Positions 22,003-32,849 of a stretch of 64,000 nucleotides of DNA are shown piece after piece. Position 1 is the stretch's first letter; the number at the start of each line of letters is the position of its first letter. The stretch is from Chelydra serpentina. Lineage: Eukaryota; Chordata; Testudines; Chelydridae. The notes beneath the pieces were generated by a model. The model worked only from the letters and a program-made list of their open reading frames with translations. It was not told the origin of the DNA and made no database searches. The position numbers and the translations under genes are program-made. The stretch covers positions 992,001 through 1,056,000 of the forward strand of contig JBAIAC010000133.1 in the NCBI GenBank assembly GCA_037349315.1, read 5' to 3'.

Positions 22003-22040
22003 CCAGTGCTCCAAGGGGATGAAGTCAAGAGAAGTGGATA
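22003..22040 (-). other. CBP-4 non-coding exon 1
   Basis: The donor GT is at 22001-22002 (minus strand). The intron is 20421-22002 (1,582 bp), of which 572 bp is the solo LTR with its target repeat. The 5' end is inferred from the TATA box. Confidence 0.76.
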
Positions 22041-22062
22041 GAACAACCTGCGGTTCCAAGCA

Positions 22063-22392
22063 CTTTTATATGCTTTTTTAGCCAATGGCAAACAGAGGAA
22101 ACACCCCTTATGAACTGACACCTGATCATTAACCTAACCAAATGTTTTCTTGCCTGGCTAAATCCTCGAATTGTTGCAATGGCTTTGATCATGGCTAATC
22201 AATTACTCAATTCTCAATCCCACATAGGATGACATGCATATTACACCCTACATTTCCTGTCATCTTAAATCTTTATAGCAAGAAAGCTTCCTGGTATCAT
22301 CCTACTAACTTCCTTGATGTCAACACAGGAATAAATCTAGTTCCATTTCTTTCATTCTGCTTTGAATTATTTCACAGTATGAGGGTGACTCA
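22063..22392 (-). promoter_or_regulatory. CBP-4 promoter: AP-1, CCAAT, TATA
   Basis: Minus-strand TATAAAAG at 22063-22070, CCAAT box at 22082-22086, AP-1 motif at 22386-22392. Spacing matches the paralogs. Confidence 0.82.
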
Positions 22393-23284
22393 GGGATGTA
22401 TCACTAGCACAATCTGCTGTCATGAACATGTTAGTTCTTTATATCCAGACTAGTATCTAATAGTGGCAAGGTGGAGTTTACATTGGAAAACCTGGAGGAT
22501 GGGAGAATTTATTCCGCATGCTTAGAATCCCTACCTGTAATTCTTCACTATGTGTTTGAGCCATTTTTTTTAAAGCAATGGATGTCTTTTTAATCAGTTG
22601 AATGGCCTTCAATCCAGGCCTTATGGGTTACAATACTCTTCTGGAGAAATGGCCAGTACATGCCCCATGCTGAAATTAAATCCCTTGTAAGCTTTCAAAG
22701 AAGAGCTGATGCAGCATCAAAGTGCATGTTATTTATGTTCACCCCTAACTTTCAGCCTTATGCTATTAGACATTCCAGTCTGAAGAGATGTCCAGTCAAA
22801 TGATCAGTGGATTTAAGTTAGGATGAGGATCACAACAGATCACCTAAGGCCAAACTATGGCAGACTTCCTTTAGATTTGCAGCGAAAAGTGGGGGTAGTT
22901 GAACAGAAAGAGTGCAGTGTTGAATAAAGGCTTGGGATTATAATCTTGGAACGTCATCTCCATCCATGACCTAAAAAGACAGAAGAGTTCTTCTGAGACA
23001 ATACTCCTCACAAAGCTCAGGAAGACTCGCATGAAAGATGGAAAAAATCCTACTTAGTAATGAGGGAGGATTACTGAAGTATGAGCTTCCAGAGGAAATT
23101 GGAGTAATGCAGAGAATGCTCTATTTTAGTACAGGATGCAAGGTCCTTCTCTCTAGAAAACAATCACACCATTGCCAGGATGGTGTTCAAACTACTATCT
23201 ACATCCTAAGCAGCGCTTTCTATAACCAGGTAGTTAGGAAGAACAATAGACTGAATGAAACTTACTGGAGAACTTCCCCTATTG
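22393..23284. other. CBP-4 distal upstream flank, no gene seen
   Basis: Non-coding flank shared with CBP-6, -7 and -9 (for example 'gacattccagtctgaagagatgtccagtc' near 22,770 and 'acaatactcctcacaaagctc' near 23,000). No exon is supported. Confidence 0.55.
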
Positions 23285-23494
23285 CATGTTACTGTGCTTA
23301 TGGTCTATATGGTTTAGACTAATGCTCATATTGTGCTTTGTCTGATTTGATGCTGAATGGTCTGTCTCAAGTGAAAATGGTCAATGATCTGTCTCAGCTT
23401 AATTTGGTGGAAAACGGGATATGGTTTGAAACCTATAGTTGCAAGAAAGAGAGAAGTACATAATTTGTGAAATGCATCACTTTGCAGCTGGTGA
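23285..23494 (+). pseudogene. Relic CBP 3' UTR fragment
   Basis: Plus-strand 3' UTR blocks of CBP genes appear without any coding sequence: 'ggtctatatggttt', 'ctaatgctcatattgtgctttgtc', 'gatgctgaatggtct', 'gaaatgcatcactttgcagctggtga'. It stops before the poly(A) signal and abuts the relic promoter at 23,495. Confidence 0.65.
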
Positions 23495-23640
23495 GTGAAT
23501 TTAATCGGATTTAATTGGTTCATCAAAGGGAATAAGTCAAGGGAAGTGAATCGAAGAGCCCTGAGCGGAGAAGACATTAGTATGATGTTTTAGCAGAAAT
23601 GAGGATGAGAGACACTCTTGGTGCAGGAAGTCTATGTCAC
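23495..23640 (-). pseudogene. Relic CBP exon 1 and promoter
   Basis: It matches the relic at 12.3-12.5 kb ('agggaataagtcaaggga', 'gaagagccctgag', 'gaagacatta', 'ttggtgcaggaagtc'). The donor is destroyed ('ttaattgg' where 'ttaccc' is expected) and no TATA box remains. Confidence 0.62.
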
Positions 23641-23929
23641 TTACAAAAAATGATCTGGCCCTGTTTCTAGTAGTGTATTGTAAACCAGAAGGCCTGGTTT
23701 GTAGGCCATTGAACTGACTGAAAAGGCATCAATGGATTTCAAAAATATAGTGTCTCGAACACATAGTGAAGAGTTAAGCCTGGGGATTCTAAGCATGCCG
23801 AATAAACTCTCCCATACGCCAAGGAGTTCCAAGGGTAAACTCCAACTTGCTGCTAATTAGATACTAGTTTGGGTATAACGAACTAACATGGAATTTTGTG
23901 CATGACTACAGATTGTAGTGATACACCCC

Positions 23930-24246
23930 TGAGTCACCCTCATACTGTGAAGTAAATCAAAGTGGAAGAATAAAAATGGAACTACATTTATACCTGTGTT
24001 GACAACAAGCCAGTTAATAGGATGATACCAGGAAGGTATCTTGCCCATAAAGATTTCAGATGACAGAAACTGCAGGGTGTATTGTGCATGTCATCCTAAG
24101 TGGGACTGAAAACTGAGTGAATCAAAGCCATTACAACAATTAGAGGAATTAGCCAGGCAAAAAATATTTTATTTGGTTAATGATCAGGTCTCAGTGCATA
24201 AAGGGTGTTTCCTCTGCTTCCCATTGGCTAAGAAAGCATATAAAAG
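23930..24246 (+). promoter_or_regulatory. CBP-5 promoter: AP-1, CCAAT, TATA
   Basis: TGAGTCA at 23930-23936, ATTGG at 24223-24227, TATAAAAG at 24239-24246. The AP-1 to TATA distance (309 bp) is the shortest in the set because of small deletions between them. Confidence 0.82.
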
Positions 24247-24268
24247 TCCTTAGAACTGCAGATTATTC

Positions 24269-24306
24269 TAACCACTTCTTCTGACTTCATTCCCTTCGTG
24301 AACTGG
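24269..24306 (+). other. CBP-5 non-coding exon 1
   Basis: It ends at GTAAGT (24307). The intron is 24307-24937, only 631 bp. It lacks about 0.9 kb present in the CBP-8 intron: the sequence jumps from the 'gacaacttcatggtacttgtac' block straight to the splice-acceptor region. Confidence 0.77.
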
Positions 24307-24957
24307 GTAAGTCTATTTAACTCAATTGGCTACGTGATTTTTGATCTGTTGGAGCAGAGGGCATCTTGTTTTCAATTGGAGATTTTCTGTCATTTCTCAG
24401 TTAAAGATCTTGGTAGATGCAGTCTTAAAAATAGCAGGTTGGGATTTTAAAATCTACATATGGGATTGGGACCCTCTCATTCCCAGAAACTGGGGATTGG
24501 ACAGGGAATTTCCTTAGAGCATTATGACAAATCTCAGCCTCAGTCTACTTTGATTATTGACTGCATTACTCTGATACTTTATATATAAATATACGCATTG
24601 CCAGATCCTCAGACTTCATTGGAAGTGTGACTTCATCACAAAGATTTACCTGGGCTGATGATCTGACCCTACTCTTTACACAAAACTGGAGATCAGCTTT
24701 CATATATAAATATTGAACAGCAATGTGACTATTCTTTTCAGTTTAGTAGATACAGCTCTGGGTATAATTGAAACCAAGAGTTTTGGAGGGATATATAGGT
24801 GTTCTCCTGCAGGGAAACACTAGCCTCTGCTGCAGGTGTGCTAGAACGAAACCGTGCTTATGAGAAGTTACTCCATAATGGACAACTTCATGGTACTTGT
24901 ACGCTAAAGTTTACTCTGTCTCTACTGTGTGTTTCAGGCATACGACAATCACAAAAG

Positions 24958-25356
24958 ATGTCTTCCAGCAAGGCTCTGTGTTACCCCCGCCCGCCATGTT
25001 ATCCCGACATCTGCCCAGACCCATACGTTGATGCCTGGAACGAGCCTTGTGTCACATCATGCGGAGACTCAAGCGCAGTGGTCTATGCACCACCGGTTGT
25101 AGTGAGATTCCCGGGACCTATTCTCGCTACCTGCCCTCAAGACAGCGTCGTGGGAAGCACCTTACCAAATTTACCCTATGGATATTTGGGCCCATATGGA
25201 GGTGGTAGTTTCGGTGGCTCAGTCGGTTCTGGGGGTGCTTATGGAGGTGGATACGGTGCTGGGTATGGTGCTGGATATGGGGGCTTATGCGGGTATGGGA
25301 AGAGATATGGTAGGAAGTGCTATTCTTCCCGCTTTGGAAGCTGTGGCCCATGTTAA
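24958..25356 (+). CDS. Corneous beta-protein CBP-5 (132 aa)
   Basis: A standard CBP. The N-terminal Cys/Pro segment, core 44-59 and C-terminal [19 protein letters not shown] are intact. In the tail Leu replaces Gly at residue 77 ([10 protein letters not shown]), and two YGAG units replace YGGG. The in-frame reading frame extends upstream to 24,799 through the short intron. The mRNA start is taken as 24958 because the acceptor TTTCAG ends at 24937 and the 20 nt leader GCATACGACAATCACAAAAG is the family 5' UTR. It is head-to-head with CBP-4. Its 3' UTR is the source or sister of the extra copies at 32,850 and 45,234. Confidence 0.96.
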   Translation: MSSSKALCYPRPPCYPDICPDPYVDAWNEPCVTSCGDSSAVVYAPPVVVRFPGPILATCPQDSVVGSTLPNLPYGYLGPYGGGSFGGSVGSGGAYGGGYGAGYGAGYGGLCGYGKRYGRKCYSSRFGSCGPC

Positions 25357-26069
25357 ATCCAGAAGAAAGATCCACGGAACAAGATACAACCAGGAAAGAG
25401 ACGATGGAGATTCATCACTTAGCCAATGGAAAATGAGCACCTACAACTCCCCATGAAATCAGTAGGGGCTGTATGTAAAACAGGCGTATCCATGTGTTAC
25501 CTTAATTGTATGGTGTAATAATTGTACAGCTTAGTCTTATGCTCATATTGTGCTTTGTCCTCTTCGATGCTGAAAGGTCTACAACAAGTAACTTAATTTG
25601 ATGAAAAATGGGACACAGTTTTCAAATCCAGAATTGTGAGAAAGAGAACAGAACATCTTGTGTCAAATGCAACAGTTTGGAGATAGTGATTGCTTGTAGC
25701 TCCTATTGTAATCCTGAATATACAGTCTCTGTGCTTTGTGTTAATTCATTCTGAAAAGTGTGAACTCTGATGCTCATTCTTATTAAAAATTATGCTGCAT
25801 CTTAATATTGGCTTTCTGGTTTTCCTTTCCCCTCCATTCTTTCTTTCCAAAGCACCCTGGGTGAAATTCTCCCCAGTGTTGATGGTCAATACCAACCCTA
25901 TGTACTAATCAATCCCACTCAAATCCATAACTAAGAGGAGAATTAAGTACATTAATTGGTTAATAGAATTATGCAGGCACTCTATGTGGGGGAAATACCA
26001 GGTTGTTACACGTTTCACATAGAATCGTACTAAATATCTAACTTTCAATTCGAATATAGTTTCCTGCTC
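25357..26069 (+). other. CBP-5 3' UTR, poly(A) signal and 3' flank
   Basis: The poly(A) signal ATTAAA is at 25782-25787 ('cttattaaaaattatgctgca'). The conserved downstream block runs to about 26,060. Bases from 25,411 onward are repeated at 32,850. Confidence 0.77.
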
Positions 26070-26990
26070 TAAATGTTATACACAATTGTAGAATCTTTGT
26101 AATATAGTAATGGAAGGAACCTCAAGAGTACATCTAGTCCAGCCCAGTGAGCTCAGGCTGAACCAAGTACACCTAGATCATCCCTGACAGGTGTTTAGCT
26201 ATCCTGTTCTTTATATCCTCCAGGGATCTGCATCTTCCCTTGAAAGTCTAAAATGAGTGCTTAGCTCTCATCAAAGTTAGGAAATTTATGCCTACATATA
26301 TCCTAAAACTCCCTTGCTGCAGATTAAAATAGTTCCTCGTGCTTCCTTTAGTGAACATGGGCAACAACTGAACACCATCCCCTCTATAAGAGCCCTGTAC
26401 ATACACGAAAAGATCTATCAGATACCCCCTCCCCACCTCTCTATTTTCATTTCTCAGTTCTAAATATGCCAAGTTTTTTTTAACCTTTCCACATAGTTCA
26501 GGTATTGTAAAACTTTCACCATCTTTGTAGCTCTCCTCTGAACTCACTCCATTAGGTCGACATCTTTCATGCTAATGTCTGTTGCCCCAAACCAGAGAAA
26601 ATGCTCCATCCAATGCCCCACCGCTTCCAGTTAGAGTTGGACGATTCGCTTCCTAAGTATGGGACTTTGCACCTGTCTTTAATGAATTTCAGCATATTGA
26701 TTTCAGACCCTTTCTGCGATTTGTCAAGGTCATTTGGAATTCAAATCCTGCCCTCCAAAGTGCTTGCAACCCCTCTCAACGTGGTGTCATCCACTAATTG
26801 TCAAAGTCTACTCTTCACACCCAAATCATTAAGAAAATATCTCATAGTACAGGAACCAGGACAACCTCCTACATGTCCCCACTACATATGGCCTCCCACA
26901 TAGAAAGAAAAGGCATTGATAACTAGTCTTTGAGTCTGCCAGTTAGGCACCCACATTTTAGAAATTTCATCGCAACCGTAAGTTGCTAAT
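26070..26990 (-). mobile_element. CR1 LINE fragment
   Basis: Minus-strand CR1: RT-region remnants at the right end ('ttgataactagtctttgagtc', 26,915-26,940) through the ORF2 C-terminus to the 3' end near 26,110. Frames are broken. It is repeated at about 33,509-34,436 by the tandem duplication. Confidence 0.75.
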
Positions 26991-27019
26991 AAACAGATAG
27001 GCAGCCTTTCTGTTAGAGT

Positions 27020-27350
27020 CTGAATCATAGAATTTTAGAATCATAGAAGATCAGGGTTGGAAGAGACCTCCGGAGGTTCATCTAGTCCAATCCCCTGCTC
27101 AAAGCAGGACCAACAACAACTAAATCATCCCAGCCAGGGCTTTGTCAAGCCGGGACTTAAAAACTTCTAAGGATGGAGTTTCCACCACCTCCCTAGGTAA
27201 CCCATTCCAGTGCTTCACCACCCTACTAGTGAAATAGTGTTTCCTAATATCCAACCTAGACCTCCCCCACTGCAACTTGAGACCATTGCTCCTTGTTCTG
27301 TCATCTGCCACCACTGAGAACAGCCGAGCTCCATCCTCTTTGGATGCTGT
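27020..27350 (-). mobile_element. CR1 LINE 3' end (younger family)
   Basis: On the minus strand the frame 27,314-27,120 reads as the CR1 C-terminus ([13 protein letters not shown]..., RHYF-like, [15 protein letters not shown]). The element ends in the 'tagaatcatagaatttta' 3' tail near 27,025. It is repeated at about 34,466-34,796. Confidence 0.82.
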
Positions 27351-27976
27351 AACCGGAAGGATTAGGAGCTATAAGGGATAAGGACCAGGAAACAGGGATA
27401 TTTTCTGTGGTGAGTCTTTCAGTGCCACCCACATCTCAATTCCAGAGAGCTGGGAGATATACCATCATCCCACCGCAAATACAGAATACATGTGCACCCC
27501 TTCCAGAACTACATATGTAGCAAAATTATGAGAAAATGTACCAGAACATACAAAACAAAATAGTGACATAAACATCACAACAATGTACATTCAGCACACT
27601 AAATCCTGCCAACTGCTTGCCCTAAATCAGGCCCACCATTGCCCGGGTGCACCAAGCCAACTTTTCATGTCATGTCAAAATGTATTTGGGTTTCCACACA
27701 TTCCAACTTTTTCTGCAGCAGGAAGAAAGACCGAATTGTCCGTTGCTCCTTTCCAAGCTGAACCAAAGGGGCTAGAGAGGTATGCAGCTACGTCCCAACC
27801 AAACAGAGGTCTCCTCAGAGCCAGAGGAGAGACTCGAGCCATAACCCAGTGCCAAGCTGGCTGTAATGGATTGGGAGGGTCAAGAATCCCTTACCATCCA
27901 GGGTAAAGGAATCCAACCTTGTTGGCCAACACCCTGATGTGGGTCAGTATTGGAGAGCCAAGGGGGAAAGACTGAG
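27351..27976. other. Shared tail-to-tail spacer
   Basis: No gene. It matches 17,185-17,840 and 44,890-45,110, with conserved blocks such as 'gtatttgggtttccacaca' and 'gctgaaccaaaggggc'. Confidence 0.5.
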
Positions 27977-28160
27977 TCATAGAATCATAGAATATCAGGG
28001 TTGGAAGGGACCTTTGGAGGTCATCTAGTCCAACCCCCTGCTCAAAGCAGGACCAATCCCCAATTTTTGCCCAGGATCCCCAAATGGCCCCCTCAAGGAT
28101 TGAACTCACAACCCTGGGTTTAGCAGGCCAATGCTCAAACCACTGAGCTATCCCTCCCCC
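27977..28160 (-). mobile_element. tRNA-derived SINE with CR1-like tail
   Basis: On the minus strand the element starts GGGGGAGGGATAGCTCAGTG and has a tRNA-like A box (TAGCTCAGTGG) and B box (GTTCAATCC). The 3' part (ATTGGTCCTGCTTTGAGCAG, then 'ccaaccctgatattctatgattc') matches the CR1 3' end. This tRNA-head/CR1-tail design is that of the turtle Cry I-type SINEs. It is not a functional tRNA gene. The empty site is visible at about 17,850 and 45,115. A copy lies at 35,423-35,606. Confidence 0.85.
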
Positions 28161-28620
28161 AGTGTTGCATATGTGGAGACCGAAGAGAGGGAATCGATGA
28201 CTAGCACCAAGACCAAGATTTTCAGAAAAGGTTAGTGAGATGTGATGCCTTATGTCTCGGGTGCTCAACTAGAATTACCTTAACAGGGCATTTTGGATAT
28301 TGCTCAGCACTTGCCCTCTGACAAGGGAATGCCATGAATGTTTCTCTGGCAGCCCAAAACTGAGGCTCCCAAACACCTGATCTTTCAGAAAATCATGATG
28401 TAACTAGATAGCTTGGCGAGATTAAAGGCGTGGCTTTGCCCTGCCTCTGGTACAAGACACAGGTCTGGATTTTGTTCTCCTTTGCCCCTGTAAAAACCCA
28501 GCAGTGCTCCTTTGTCCTCTTCAGAGTAACCCCAGAATTACAACAGTTTAAGATGAGAATTTACACTTTTGTGTGTTCATCACTAGCTTTGTGTGTTCTT
28601 CACTCGCTTGTTGTTCACTA
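28161..28620. other. Spacer between SINE and CR1, no gene seen
   Basis: Shared with 17.86-18.2 kb in part. A 26 bp deletion near 28,190 relative to the copy at 35.64 kb lies between GGGAAT direct repeats. Confidence 0.5.
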
Positions 28621-29605
28621 GTTATAAAGAAAGGTTACAAAAAACTGGGCATGTTTATACTCCAAAAATCAAAAACGAAGGGAGAGACCTGACAACAGTC
28701 TTCATAAATGTTCAGGGCTGTTACAGAGAAGAATGTGATCAATTGTTCTCCATGTTCAGTAAAGGTAGGACTAGGAGGAATTGACTTAATCTGCAACAAG
28801 GGACATTTAGCTTACATATAAGCATAAACTTTCTAACTATCATGATAGTTAAGCTGTGATTTTAGGCTTTCAAGGGAAGTTATGGAATCCCTGTCACTGG
28901 AGGTTTGAAGAACAAGTTATACAAACACATCAGGGATCGTTTATGTGTGCTTGGTCCTGCCTCAGTGTAGAGAAATGGACTACATAAGAACGGCCATACT
29001 GGGTCAGACCAAAGGTCCATCTAGCCCAGTATCCTGTCTTCCGACAGTGGCCAGTGCAAGGTGCCCCAGAGGGAATGAACAGAACAGGTAACCATCAAGT
29101 GATCCATCCCCTGTCGCTCATTCCCAGCTTCTTTCAAACAAAGTCTAGAGACACCATTTCTCCCCATCCTGGCTGATAAGCCATTGATGGACCGATCTCC
29201 ATGAACATATCTAGTTCTTTTTTGAATGCTGTTATGGTCTTGGCCTTCACAACATCCTCTGACAAGGAGTTCCACAGGTTGACTGTGCATTATGTGAAGA
29301 AATACTTCCTTTTATTTGTTTTTAATCTTGCTGCCTATTAATGTCATTAGGTGACCCCCTAGTTCTTGTGTTATGAGAAGTGGTAAACAACACTTCCTTA
29401 TCTACTTTCTCTACACCAATCATGATTTTATAGATCTCAATCATATCTCCCCTTAGCCATCTCTTTTCCAAGCTGAAAAGTCCCAGTCTTATTAATCTCT
29501 CCTCATACAGAATGCGTTCCATCATCTTTGTTGCCCTTTACATGACCTCTGAAGGCATCCTCCACCCTTATACTTATAGAATTCTATGATTCTATAGAAT
29601 ATTTA
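28621..29605 (+). mobile_element. CR1 LINE fragment split by another CR1
   Basis: Plus-strand CR1 C-terminal/3' region at 28,621-28,985 ('aaaactgggcatgttta', 'cactggaggtttgaag'). It is interrupted at 'gactacat' and resumes at about 29,539 with 'tacatgacctctgaagg'. A TACAT repeat at both junctions (28,981-28,985 and 29,539-29,543) marks the target duplication of the inner insertion. Confidence 0.78.
28986..29538 (-). mobile_element. Nested CR1 LINE 3' end
   Basis: Minus-strand CR1 of another subfamily. It starts (minus sense) in the '..ATCTCTCCTC..'-complement region encoding [20 protein letters not shown] and ends at the 'catactgggtcagaccaaag' 3' end. It is inserted into the plus-strand CR1 with a short TACAT target repeat. 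A copy lies at 36,458-37,010. Confidence 0.82.
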
Positions 29606-30214
29606 GAGCAGGGAAATATATTCTTTTTGTAAGTCATTTATTGATTCCCATTCTAAAAGAAACCAGTGTAACAAGGGGGTAACTCCCTCCTCTGCACAGG
29701 AGTGCTATTGGCCAATTAAAATACCCAATTCTCTTCTCACTTATGGGCTTGAGTTGGATTGATGCAGTGCATAGGGCTGGTACTGACCATCGGCACAGTG
29801 GAGAATTTCACCCAGAGTGCTTTGGAAAGAAAGAATGGAGGAGAAAGGAAAACCAGAAAGTCAATAATGTAATGCCACATATTTTTTAATGGGAATGAGC
29901 AGTGCACTTTACATTGTAGAATGAATTAATGCAGAGCACAGAGAATATATTTTCCGGGTTACAATAGGAGCTACAAGCAATCACTATCTAAAAAGTGTGC
30001 ATTTCACACAAGATATTCTGCTGGTTTTCTTTCAGCTGTATATTTGCAAATTATGTCCCATTTTCATCAAATTAAGTTCTTGTTGTAGACCTTTCAGCAT
30101 CAAATAGGATAAAGGACAAGAGGAGCTGCAAAACTCATTGTCCATTAGGTGAGTGGGGAATTGTCGTCTTCTATTTGATTTCCTGGTTGTTTCTTGTTCC
30201 GTGGATCTTTCTTC
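29606..30214 (-). other. CBP-6 3' UTR, poly(A) signal and 3' flank
   Basis: Minus-strand ATTAAA at 29885-29890, followed by the conserved downstream block to about 29,610. Confidence 0.75.
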
Positions 30215-30613
30215 TTAACATGGGCCACAGTTGCCAAAGCGGGAAGAATAGCACTTCCTACCATATCTCTTCCCATACCCGCATAGGCCCCCGTATCCAG
30301 CACCATACCCACCACCGTATCCACCTTCATAAGCACCCCCAGAACCGACTGAGCCACCGAAACTACCACCTCCATATGGGCCCCCATATCCATAGGGTAA
30401 ATTTGGTAAAGTGCTTCCCACGACGCTGTCTTGAGGGCAGGTAGCGAGAATTGGTCCCGGGAATCTCACGACAACCGGTGGTGCATAGACCACTGCGCTC
30501 GAGTCGCCGCATGACGTGACACAAGGCTCGTTCCAGGCATTAACATATGGGTCTGGGCAGATGTCGGGATAACATGGCGGGCGGGGGTAACACAGAGATT
30601 TGCTGGAAGACAT
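30215..30613 (-). CDS. Corneous beta-protein CBP-6 (132 aa)
   Basis: A shell-type CBP with [10 protein letters not shown] start (Ser for Ala at 6), Asn for Asp at 25 ([10 protein letters not shown]), core 44-59, a tail with an unusual Glu ([13 protein letters not shown]) and RFGNCGPC end (Asn for Ser). The protein is identical to CBP-7, although the DNA differs by at least three silent changes (for example in the codons around 30,353, 30,392 and 30,511). The start codon follows the acceptor at 30634-30637. It is tail-to-tail with CBP-5 and in tandem with CBP-7, the one break in the alternating order of the array. Confidence 0.96.
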   Translation of the reverse strand: MSSSKSLCYPRPPCYPDICPDPYVNAWNEPCVTSCGDSSAVVYAPPVVVRFPGPILATCPQDSVVGSTLPNLPYGYGGPYGGGSFGGSVGSGGAYEGGYGGGYGAGYGGLCGYGKRYGRKCYSSRFGNCGPC

Positions 30614-31293
30614 CTTTTGTGATTGTCGTATACCTGAAACACACAGTGGAGAGCAAAATAAACATTACACACAATTCTGAGTGTTAGAAGAGATTCAGAG
30701 CTCTCTGTTTCTTGAGGACACTTCAATACAACCCTAAATCTTCTTATTAAACCTTCAAAAAGCTTTCCTGCCCTATTCAGAGTAAACCACATTTTCACTG
30801 TTGAAAGACAACCATTAAGCTAGGAAGAATGCTTAAAATGAGTGGTTATTATCCCTTGTAGCAGGTTAGAGGCTCAGTTCAAGTGACTTGACCACCATTG
30901 CTTAGCGAGTTACTGGGTGACCTGGGAGAAGAACTCAGGCCCTCCTGATTTATATTAATGATAGTATTGAGCATGTGAACTCCAGGATCTACTAAATGCT
31001 CCTACTGAGAATGGTCTCCCATTGTACTGCACCCTCTATATGGAGAGAGGAGAATTCCCCAAAGTAATTATTTGGAATGGAGGGGTCCCAATTCCATATG
31101 TAGATTTGAAAATCCCAACCTTCTCTTTCTAAGACTGCATCCACCAAGTTCAGCAATTGACAAGCTAGAGAAAATCTCCTACGGAAAGCAAGCGGCCCCC
31201 TTCCCCAACGTCTCTAAAGTCACAGAGTATTGGTGATGAATTCAATTCATATTTAAAACTATCACTAAAACCAATTGAGTGAAATAGACTTAC

Positions 31294-31331
31294 CCAGTGC
31301 ACCAAGGGGATGAAATCAAGAGAAGTGGATA
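31294..31331 (-). other. CBP-6 non-coding exon 1
   Basis: Donor GT at 31292-31293 on the minus strand. The intron is 30634-31293 (660 bp), a short class shared exactly in length with CBP-7 and CBP-9. Confidence 0.77.
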
Positions 31332-31353
31332 GAACAACCTGCAGTTCCCAGCA

Positions 31354-31683
31354 CTTTTATATGCTTTCTTAGCCAATGGGAAGCAGAGGAAACACCCTTT
31401 ATGCACTGAGACCTGATCATTAACCAAACCAAATGTTTTCTTGCCTGGCTAATTCCTTGAATTGTTGTAATGGCTTTGATCATGGCTAGTCAATTACTCA
31501 ATTCTCAGTCCCACATAGGATGACATGCATATTACACCCTACATTTCCTGTCATCTTAAATCTTTATAGCAAGAAAGCTTCCTGGTATCATCCTACTAAC
31601 TTCCTTGGTGTCAACACAGGAATAAATCTAGTTCCATTGCTTTCATTCTGCTTTGAATTATTTCACGGTATGAGGGTGAGTCA
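31354..31683 (-). promoter_or_regulatory. CBP-6 promoter: AP-1, CCAAT, TATA
   Basis: Minus-strand TATAAAAG at 31354-31361, CCAAT at 31373-31377, AP-1 at 31677-31683. The AP-1 centre base is changed relative to CBP-2/4/11 (TGAGTCA on the plus strand instead of TGACTCA) but still fits TGASTCA. Confidence 0.82.
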
Positions 31684-32440
31684 AGGATCTATCACTAGCA
31701 CAATCTGCTGTCATGCCCAGGATTTCATGTTAGTTCATTATATCCAGACTAGAATCTAATGAATGGTAAGGTGTTTACCTCGGAACTCCTTGGTGGATGG
31801 GAGAGTTTATTCGGTATGCTTAAAATCCCCAGCTGTAACTCTTCTCTATGTGTTTGAGCAAACATATTTTTGAAATCCTAGGATGAATTTTTAATCTGTT
31901 CAATAACCTTCAAACAGGCCTTCTGGGTTACAATACTCCCCTGGAAACAGGGTAGTACAAATCCTAGTGTTAAGTTAAATCCCTTAATTCAAAATAGAAC
32001 TGAAGCAGGATCAAAGTGGTTCATATTATTTATGGTCACCCCTGATTCTCAGCCTAATGCTATTAGACATTCCAGTCTGAAGAGATGTCCCGTCAAATGA
32101 TCAGTGGATTTAAGTCAGGCACTCACATGGGGATCACAACAGAACACCCAAGGCCAAACTATGGCGGGCTTCCTCTAGATTTGCAGATTAAAATGGGAGT
32201 AGTTGAATGGAAAGAGTGCAGTGTTGTATAAAGGGTTGGGATTAAAATCTTGGAACGTCATCTCCATCCATGACCTAAGAAGACAGTGGTGTTCTTCTGA
32301 GACAATACTCCTCACAAAGCTCAGGAAGACTCACATGAGTGATGGAAAAAAGGCTACTTAGTAATGGGGGAGGATTACTGACATTTGAGCTTCCAGAGGA
32401 AATAAGAGTAAGCCAGAGTATGCTCAATTTTAGTACAGGA
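31684..32440. other. CBP-6 distal upstream flank, no gene seen
   Basis: Non-coding flank shared with CBP-4, -7, -9 and -11. No exon is supported. Confidence 0.55.
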
Positions 32441-32849
32441 TGCAATGAAGTCCATGTTACTTAGAAGAAAAAATGTTTTGCTCAGAGAACTCCTCTCATT
32501 ACTGGCATCTCTTGTGATCCCTTTTTAACGCTATTAGTTAATTCTCACTCCCAGACTGTATGACATGCACATGGAACCATGGACATTGCTTTCCTGCAAG
32601 GATTCCATGCCCGTTCTTTAAAACCAGTCTCATGTCCATTTAAAATTTATCCAGGGATCTCTTTAGCGAGGAACGGAGATTTTCTTCATATGCTTAGGAT
32701 ACCCACCTAGAGCTATTTAATATGGGCCCTGATCCCATGCCCAATGAAATCCAAGGGCATCTTTCCAATGAGTTGAGATTACTTCAAATATGGCCCTGTG
32801 GTTGGCAATCCTCTCCTCAAGAAAGGGCCAGCTAAAGACTCTTCACCAA
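32441..32849 (-). pseudogene. Upstream remnant of the relic promoter
   Basis: It matches the region upstream of the relic promoter at 12.4-12.6 kb ('gaagtccatgttac', 'aactcctctcattactggca', 'gttaattctcactcccagac'). The exon-1 and TATA part is missing, so only the distal upstream portion survives. Copies are at about 39,905 and 48,370. Confidence 0.5.

Larger units (their letters stand above)
25411..32849. repeat. 7.4 kb tandem duplication, copy 1
   Basis: Direct repeat of the segment 32,850-40,321. It includes the CBP-5 3' UTR end, CR1 and SINE insertions, the whole of CBP-6 and its upstream flank. The offset is 7,439 bp at the left edge, 7,446 after a 7 bp indel near 26,226 and 7,472 after a 26 bp indel near 28,190. 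The copies look about 98-99% alike by eye. The junction between copies is at 32,849/32,850 ('cttcaccaa' then 'ttcatcactt'). Confidence 0.93.

Noticed and set aside
26601..26903. A 100-residue plus-strand frame, repeated at 34,047
   Set aside because: It is the antisense of a CR1 fragment; the repetition is due to the segmental duplication.
28090..28160. A tRNA gene on the minus strand
   Set aside because: A and B boxes are present, but the sequence continues into a CR1-like tail and lacks a complete cloverleaf end; it is a SINE head.
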